From Methanosaeta sp. NSP1 (GTDB lineage Archaea > Halobacteriota > Methanosarcinia > Methanotrichales > Methanotrichaceae): 10,235 bases of DNA. The notes beneath the pieces were generated by a model. It searched no databases, was not told the origin of the DNA, and saw only the letters and a list, made by a program, of their open reading frames with translations. Within the stretch, counting starts at the first letter, position 1, and each line of letters starts with the position of its first letter. The translations under genes and the position numbers were made by a program. This document shows, one piece after another, positions 6,478 to 10,235 of this stretch. Where the stretch lies: assembly GCA_002256595.1 (NCBI GenBank), contig NOLC01000104.1, positions 1-10,235 of the forward strand. Reading direction: 5' to 3'.

Positions 6478-7643
6478 GTGCCATGACCGGCATCATCGAG
6501 ACCCGGAACCTGAGCTATTCCTATGGAGACGGCACCCTGGCCCTCAGGGATGTGAGCATCTGCCTGGAGGCGGGACGAAAGGTGGCTTTGGTGGGGCCTA
6601 ACGGAGCGGGCAAGTCCACACTCATGCTGATGATGAACGGCATCCTCCGGCCCAGCTCGGGAGAGGTTCTATTTGCCGGCCAGCCGTTGCAGTACGATGC
6701 CGCCAGCCTGAGGAAGGTGCGCCGGGCAGTGGGCATGGTCTTCCAGAACTCGGACGACCAGCTCTTTGCGCCTACGGTTTACCAGGACGTGGCCTTCGGG
6801 CCGACCAATCTGGGATATCCAGCCGAGAAGGTCAAAAAGTACGTGGGCTTTGCTCTGCAGTATGTGGGCCTCTCCGGATATGAGCGCCGTCCGCCCCATC
6901 ACCTCAGCGGCGGGGAGAAGAAGAGGGTGGCCATTGCCGGCATCCTGGCCATGGAGCCCCAGGTGATGATCCTGGATGAGCCCACCTCCAATCTCGATCC
7001 GGCCAGCTCTGAGGAGATCATGGAGATGCTGGATGAGCTCAACCAGGGGGGAAAGACGCTCATCATCTCCACCCATGATGTGGACCTGGCCTACCGCTGG
7101 GCCGATGAGGTCATACTGATGAAGGACGGGGATGTGATCCGCCGGGGCAGCGGTCCAGAGGTATTCATGGACGGCAATCTGATCCGGGACGCCAGGCTCA
7201 AGCTGCCTATGGTGGTGGACATCTACCAGGAGCTGGCCAGCCGGGGAATCGCATCCGAGGGAAAGCCGCCCAGAAATATCCTGGAGCTATGCGATCTGTT
7301 GCAGCCGCGTGGCAGCGTCGGGGATGGGAGCGTGGGCAAGATCTACATCTGCGACGCGGACGGCTCTGATGAGAAGCAGATCCTGGCCATTATGGATAAG
7401 GTCGGGAAGGGCTGCTTTAAGGGGGCTATGGGCACCAGCGCCAAGCTCCTGGCCGAGCGATGCGGGATCCCGCTGGATTTCACCTATGGGGTGATAGACA
7501 AGTGCATCCTCAAGGCACTCATAGGAAAGGACGCCCTGATAATGACCTCGGGGGGAATGGTGGAGCACACCATGAAGAGGATCAGCGACTATGGGCGGGA
7601 GTCGGGAGCAGTGATCGATGCGGTCAGGCTTCAGCCGCTATGA
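6474..7643 (+). CDS. cbiO: cobalt ECF transporter ATPase CbiO with extra C-terminal domain
   Basis: Cytoplasmic ABC ATPase powering Co2+ uptake. All nucleotide-binding motifs are intact: Walker A GPNGAGKST (41-49), Q-loop VFQNSDDQLFAPTV (89-102), signature LSGGEKKRVAIAG (144-156), Walker B VMILDEPTSNLD (164-175) and H-loop STHD (199-202). The core ends near residue 255; the protein continues to 389, longer than the roughly 270-280 of minimal CbiO. The extension has a linker (255-285) and a domain (about 286-385) with YICDADG, GAMGTSAKLLAERCG, DFTYGVIDKCILKALIGKDALIMTSGGMVEHTMKRI; it contains Cys293, Cys314, Cys330, Cys344 and His365. Similar extensions occur in some methanogen and clostridial CbiO proteins as far as I recall; function unknown. 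Start TTG 6474 overlaps the cbiQ stop (TTGA) and has AGGGGGG upstream; ATG 6483 is the alternative. Confidence 0.93.
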   Translation: MSAMTGIIETRNLSYSYGDGTLALRDVSICLEAGRKVALVGPNGAGKSTLMLMMNGILRPSSGEVLFAGQPLQYDAASLRKVRRAVGMVFQNSDDQLFAPTVYQDVAFGPTNLGYPAEKVKKYVGFALQYVGLSGYERRPPHHLSGGEKKRVAIAGILAMEPQVMILDEPTSNLDPASSEEIMEMLDELNQGGKTLIISTHDVDLAYRWADEVILMKDGDVIRRGSGPEVFMDGNLIRDARLKLPMVVDIYQELASRGIASEGKPPRNILELCDLLQPRGSVGDGSVGKIYICDADGSDEKQILAIMDKVGKGCFKGAMGTSAKLLAERCGIPLDFTYGVIDKCILKALIGKDALIMTSGGMVEHTMKRISDYGRESGAVIDAVRLQPL

Positions 7644-7662
7644 GAATAGTGAGATATATGGC

Positions 7663-7682
7663 ATGGAATCCATCAGTTCCAT
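7663..7682 (+). repeat. inverted repeat ATGGAA/TTCCAT after cbiO
   Basis: Six-base arms at 7663-7668 and 7677-7682 with an eight-base centre, 20 nt after the cbiO stop. An internal ATGGA-A-TCCAT palindrome (7663-7673) competes. No T-run follows directly, so a terminator role is doubtful; a repressor-type operator is possible. Confidence 0.35.
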
Positions 7683-7695
7683 CACCCGAAACCCT

Positions 7696-7732
7696 TAAGT
7701 AAAACTAATTTGAATAAAGGAAAGTACACTGG
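7696..7732 (+). repeat. copy 2 of the short element flanking the cbi operon
   Basis: TAAGTAAAACTAATT (7696-7710), AAAGGA (7716-7721) and ACACTGG (7726-7732), in the same order and orientation as copy 1 upstream of cbiM (4335-4376). CTTAAGTAAA also resembles a TATA box. Confidence 0.4.
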
Positions 7733-7746
7733 AATGATATATTCCA
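7730..7746 (+). promoter_or_regulatory. palindromic operator-like site
   Basis: TGGAATGATATATTCCA is an inverted repeat with perfect six-base arms and a five-base centre, directly overlapping the ACACTGG end of element copy 2. The half-sites resemble the GGAA...TTCC of the methanogen nitrogen repressor NrpR, but the spacing here is seven bases between GGAA and TTCC rather than six, so that assignment is not made. Confidence 0.35.
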
Positions 7747-7759
7747 TGCGTCCATTTAG

Positions 7760-7798
7760 GCACCGGTGCGAGGGACCGGCTGGCGGCTGGCACCTCGC
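7760..7798 (+). other. GC-rich RNA hairpin candidate
   Basis: GCGAGG (7768-7773) pairs with CCTCGC (7793-7798); after a two-by-two internal loop, CCGGC (7776-7780) pairs with GCTGG (7786-7790, one G-U), closing a five-base loop. Just upstream GCACCGGTGC (7760-7769) is a perfect palindrome that would compete with the outer stem. Its GC content stands out from the AT-rich surroundings. It may be part of a structured RNA or leader; no known family recognised. Confidence 0.35.
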
Positions 7799-7967
7799 CT
7801 TGGATCTCCCACCTTCCATTCCGCGTTTGCAGATGTGCTTTCACAGATCTTGGTTTGCTGTCTGCATATGGCGATATACACTTCCAACATTTATTCCAGG
7901 CATGATCCACGATTTGATAAATTCGCATGAAGCATAATTTTCTATAATCCTACATAAAAATTATTGT

Positions 7968-8015
7968 AGAGCGGGTAGGGGAGTGGGGGTTAGCAAAAAT
8001 GAGTGTACCCGCTCT
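7968..8015 (+). other. 10-bp perfect inverted repeat with G-rich loop
   Basis: AGAGCGGGTA (7968-7977) and TACCCGCTCT (8006-8015) form a ten-base-pair perfect stem around a 28-nt loop that begins with runs GGGG and GGGGG. A weaker hairpin (CTACA 7950-7954 with TGTAG 7965-7969) abuts it. On the - strand the stem is followed by an oligo-T stretch, so a bidirectional or minus-strand terminator is one reading; a small structured RNA is another. Confidence 0.45.
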
Positions 8016-8035
8016 GACCCTGAGAGTGAACGATA

Positions 8036-8045
8036 GTATAAATAC
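8036..8045 (+). promoter_or_regulatory. strong TATA box upstream of the 46-codon ORF
   Basis: GTATAAATAC is the best archaeal TATA match in the window. With standard spacing, transcription would start about 8063-8070, giving a leader of roughly 35 nt that ends with a good ribosome binding site before ATG 8103. Confidence 0.55.
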
Positions 8046-8090
8046 TTTTCTTGAAACTTCCTAGGATGTCGGGTTTTGCATATCCTTTTG

Positions 8091-8097
8091 AGGGGTG
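8091..8097 (+). promoter_or_regulatory. ribosome binding site for the 46-codon ORF
   Basis: AGGGGTG, a close match to the AGGTG core used by other genes here, ends five bases before ATG 8103. Confidence 0.5.
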
Positions 8098-8102
8098 TTT
8101 CG

Positions 8103-8243
8103 ATGAACTGCGAGGTGGTAGCGGGGGTGAATGTCTATTGTCGGCTTGAAAAGGGCCCGCAATACTTTCTCCCTGCCTGGGCCAGGGATATAGCCTGGCA
8201 TGCAGATACCTCCCTTGATATCATAATCAAGGCTAAAATATAA
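8103..8243 (+). CDS. possible small protein of 46 residues, unrecognised
   Basis: ATG 8103 to TAA 8243 encodes 46 residues, beginning MNCEVVAGVNVYCRLEKG and ending SLDIIIKAKI. It is not a shadow of any larger gene. Support comes from its setting: a strong TATA box 60-67 nt upstream, a Shine-Dalgarno-like AGGGGTG at ideal spacing, and clear separation from nrdD (115 nt). The product has two Cys (3 and 13), three aromatic/Trp-rich positions in the middle (YFLPAWARDIAW) and an aliphatic C-terminal strand-like end; no signal peptide or membrane helix. I do not recognise a family. A chance ORF of this length is possible, so the call rests on the upstream signals. Confidence 0.45.
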   Translation: MNCEVVAGVNVYCRLEKGPQYFLPAWARDIAWHADTSLDIIIKAKI

Positions 8244-8293
8244 TTTATTAAAATTTAGATGAAGTTCGGAGCGAAACTCCCATAAACCATGCC

Positions 8294-8302
8294 TTAAATA
8301 AA
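8294..8302 (+). promoter_or_regulatory. candidate TATA box for nrdD
   Basis: TTAAATAAA lies about 60 nt before the TTG start at 8359; the predicted start near 8320-8325 leaves a leader of about 35-40 nt. Another AT-rich run (8236-8258) directly after the small ORF could also act as promoter or as an oligo-T-type terminator. Confidence 0.45.
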
Positions 8303-8344
8303 ATGTCAGGTTTAGAATTGAGGGTATTAGTTATGCTTTGTAGT

Positions 8345-8351
8345 AGAGGGG
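8345..8351 (+). promoter_or_regulatory. ribosome binding site deciding the nrdD start
   Basis: AGAGGGG precedes TTG 8359 by seven bases. The alternative ATG 8371 has no separated Shine-Dalgarno site. An in-frame TAG at 8344-8346 rules out any start further upstream. Confidence 0.5.
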
Positions 8352-8358
8352 ATGGGCT

Positions 8359-10235
8359 TTGAGCAGCAGGATGGTGCAGCAGACGCTGGAGGGGCTGGCC
8401 GTATCGGCCATGCCCAGGGTCAGGACTACTGACGGCCATCTGCTGGACTGGGACAGAGAGGCCATAGCCAAGCAGCTATTGAAGGAGACAAAGCTGTCCG
8501 AGCAGTTTTACAAGGGTCCGGGCATAACCGCAGAAGAGGCGGAAGATATAGCCAAAGAGGTGGAGCGGCGGGTGCGCTGGATGAATGTCCAGTATCTGAG
8601 CGGCCCCCTGGTTCGGGAGATAATGAATGTCATTCTCCTGGAGCGGCATCATGCCGAGTGGCGCAACATCTGCACCCGGGTGGGCACGCCGGTCTACGAC
8701 GCCCACCTCATTGATATCGGAACTGGCTTTGAGTCCAAGGAGAACGCCAACCTCCAGGAGAACGCTGAGACCAGCCATAAGAAGAAGGCGGACAAGATCA
8801 GCAAGGAGCAGTACCTATTGCTTCTGCCGCCCTACCTGGCCGACCGCCATCTGGCCGGGGACCTGCACATCCACGACCTGGAGTATTTCGGAACCAGGCC
8901 CTTCTGCCAGGACTGGGATCTGCGCTATTTCCTTTACTACGGGCTCATGCCCGATGGTCTGGGCACCAAGGCCAGCGTGGCCGGGCCGGCCAAGAAAGCT
9001 GAGGTGGCCATACTTCACGCTGTAAAGGCTCTGGGCAGCGCCCAGACCAACTTCGCGGGTGGCCAGGGCTTCTACAACTTCCTGACCTTCATCGCCCCCT
9101 ACTTCGAGTCCAAGAGCTACCAGGAGATACTGCAGCTGATGCAGATGTTCGTCTATGAGATGACTCAGATGATGGTGGCCAGGGGCGGCCAGCTGGTCTT
9201 CTCCAGTGTGCAGCTCACCCCCGGTGTGCCCAGGCTCTGGCGGGACAAGCCTGCCGTATACGCCGGACGGGTCTGGAATGGCTCATCTCCCGATGCGCCT
9301 CTTAAAACCTACGGCAGCTTTGAGCGCGAGGTGCGCCTGTCCTTCAAGGCCCTGATGGAGGTCATGCTGGCCGGGGACTACTGGGGCAAGCCCTTCAACT
9401 TCCCCAAGCCGGAGATCAGCATCGAGCCTGACTTCATGAAGGAAGATGAGGCCTATAACGCGGCCCATCCTGATCTGCCCACCTACAAGGATCTCTATCT
9501 GCTGACATTCAAGCTGGCCGCAGAGTACGGCACGCCATACTTCGATAACCAGCTTCCCGCCTACCGGGGAGCAGGGGAGGGGATCTCCTGCTACCAGTGT
9601 TGCGCCTATCAGTTCGCAGCCACGGCTGATAGCGACAGCCAGTTCGAAGACAAGCTGCTCTTCAAGGACGGCAAGCACTTCTCCATGGGCTCATGGCAGG
9701 TGGTATCCCTTAACTGCCCGCGAGCGGCATATCTGGCCAGGGGCGACGACGAGCTGCTCTTCGAGTACCTGAGGGAGCTGATGGACATATCGGTGGAGAT
9801 ATTCAAGGTCAAGCGGGAGTGGATGAACCAGATCATCAAGAACCACCGCATGCCTTTTGCCACCCAGCAGCCGCGCGATCCCATCACCGGAGAGAAGGGG
9901 TCAGTGGCCGTGGGCCTGGAAGGCCTGGTCTACACCATAGGCGTGGTGGGCGTCAATGAGATGGTGCAGTTTCATACTGGAAAGCAGATGCATGAGTCGA
10001 GGGATGCCTGGAAGCTGGCGGTGCGGGCCATGACCGAGATGGAGATCTACTCCAAGAAGCTCTCCCAGATGCACGGCATGACCATCGCTTTGGCCCGCAC
10101 TCCGGCCGAGACCACTGCTCAGCGCTTTGCCGTTTCCGACCTGATCCATGAGGAGTTCAGGGAGTATGCCGAGGGTGTGGTCAAGGGAGACCTTGATGCC
10201 GTCAAGAAGAACCTGCATAAGACCCGTGACCTGCC
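8359..10235 (+). CDS. nrdD: anaerobic (class III) ribonucleoside-triphosphate reductase, 3' truncated
   Basis: Oxygen-sensitive glycyl-radical enzyme that reduces ribonucleotides to deoxyribonucleotides, activated by the radical-SAM protein NrdG (outside the window). From TTG 8359, 625 codons are visible and the frame is open to the right edge. Residues 20-115 form an ATP-cone regulatory domain (VRTTDGHLLDWDREAIAKQL). The catalytic barrel follows with LAGDLHIHDLEYF (165-177), RPFCQDWDL carrying Cys183 in a likely thiyl position, GGQGFYNFL (234-242), a Cys cluster ISCYQCCAYQF (409-419), SLNCPRAAYLA (450-460), VGVNEMVQF and ARTPAETTAQRFA near the end. The C-terminal zinc cysteines and the glycyl-radical RVCGY-type motif should lie just beyond 10235. 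Promoter and ribosome binding site appear to be its own. Start could instead be ATG 8371 (four residues shorter). Confidence 0.94.
   Translation, partial: MSSRMVQQTLEGLAVSAMPRVRTTDGHLLDWDREAIAKQLLKETKLSEQFYKGPGITAEEAEDIAKEVERRVRWMNVQYLSGPLVREIMNVILLERHHAEWRNICTRVGTPVYDAHLIDIGTGFESKENANLQENAETSHKKKADKISKEQYLLLLPPYLADRHLAGDLHIHDLEYFGTRPFCQDWDLRYFLYYGLMPDGLGTKASVAGPAKKAEVAILHAVKALGSAQTNFAGGQGFYNFLTFIAPYFESKSYQEILQLMQMFVYEMTQMMVARGGQLVFSSVQLTPGVPRLWRDKPAVYAGRVWNGSSPDAPLKTYGSFEREVRLSFKALMEVMLAGDYWGKPFNFPKPEISIEPDFMKEDEAYNAAHPDLPTYKDLYLLTFKLAAEYGTPYFDNQLPAYRGAGEGISCYQCCAYQFAATADSDSQFEDKLLFKDGKHFSMGSWQVVSLNCPRAAYLARGDDELLFEYLRELMDISVEIFKVKREWMNQIIKNHRMPFATQQPRDPITGEKGSVAVGLEGLVYTIGVVGVNEMVQFHTGKQMHESRDAWKLAVRAMTEMEIYSKKLSQMHGMTIALARTPAETTAQRFAVSDLIHEEFREYAEGVVKGDLDAVKKNLHKTRDL

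Larger units (their letters stand above)
7644..8102 (+). other. long intergenic region after cbiO with hairpins and promoter elements
   Basis: About 460 nt with no recognisable protein. A 75-codon frame on + (7710-7937) and a 77-codon frame on - (7695-7928) overlap each other and show no family features, low-complexity-free but unusual composition (many Trp, Cys, Pro), and no good ribosome binding site, so neither is called. The region holds the shared cbi-flanking element, two GGAA/TTCC palindromes, a GC-rich hairpin, a long-stem inverted repeat and a strong TATA box; these are listed separately. Confidence 0.6.

Noticed and set aside
7710..7937. 75-codon + strand frame (and the overlapping 77-codon - strand frame 7695-7928)
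   Set aside because: No family features, odd composition, weak start signals, and the two frames contradict each other; the interval contains hairpins and operator-like palindromes instead.
8627..9025. 132-codon + strand frame inside nrdD
   Set aside because: Out-of-frame shadow (Arg/Thr/Pro/Ser-rich); the true nrdD frame is open across it to the window edge.

Overview
The window reads as archaeal chromosome from a methanogen, most likely the Methanotrichales/Methanosarcinales side (a Methanothrix-like organism). This is an inference from gene content and style: a methanogen-type cbiMNQO cobalt importer, a thermophile/archaeal-type S-adenosylhomocysteine hydrolase, a Trm11-like archaeal tRNA guanine methyltransferase, an oxygen-sensitive class III ribonucleotide reductase, archaeal TATA-like boxes, and Shine-Dalgarno sites matching the archaeal 16S tail (GAGGTGA type). 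All genes lie on the + strand. Coding regions are GC-rich and the intergenic regions distinctly AT-rich.

Layout. (1) 1-368: the 3' part of a small membrane protein of the COG2426 'small multidrug export' family, cut by the window edge. (2) 586-2968: ahcY (S-adenosyl/S-inosylhomocysteine hydrolase), then a kinase of the aminoglycoside-phosphotransferase fold 40 nt later, probably one transcript. (3) 2980-3890: a Trm11/Trm-G10-like tRNA methyltransferase broken by a single-base frameshift near 3100, so it reads as a 51-residue N-terminal piece and a long C-terminal piece. (4) 3944-4306: a small lipoprotein with an Ig/PKD-like domain. (5) 4307-4668: about 360 nt of AT-rich non-coding sequence with promoter elements. 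(6) 4669-7643: cbiM-cbiN-cbiQ-cbiO with overlapping stop/start codons, one operon for Co2+ uptake feeding corrinoid synthesis; CbiO carries an extra Cys-containing C-terminal domain. (7) 7644-8358: an intergenic stretch of about 715 nt with inverted repeats, a short sequence that also occurs upstream of cbiM, a strong TATA box and an unlisted 46-codon ORF with a good ribosome binding site. (8) 8359-10235: nrdD, anaerobic ribonucleoside-triphosphate reductase, running off the right edge before its glycyl-radical motif.

How it fits together. ahcY recycles the SAM by-product made by methyltransferases such as the tRNA enzyme beside it. Corrinoid biosynthesis and corrinoid-dependent methyl transfer need both SAM and the cobalt brought in by CbiMNQO. 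NrdD supplies deoxynucleotides in an anaerobe. No mobile element, CRISPR array, tRNA or rRNA was found. The best candidates for something undescribed are in 7644-8243: a possible small protein with its own promoter and two RNA-like hairpins. Four starts (ahcY, the kinase, cbiO, nrdD) look like TTG codons supported by well-placed Shine-Dalgarno sites or stop/start overlap.
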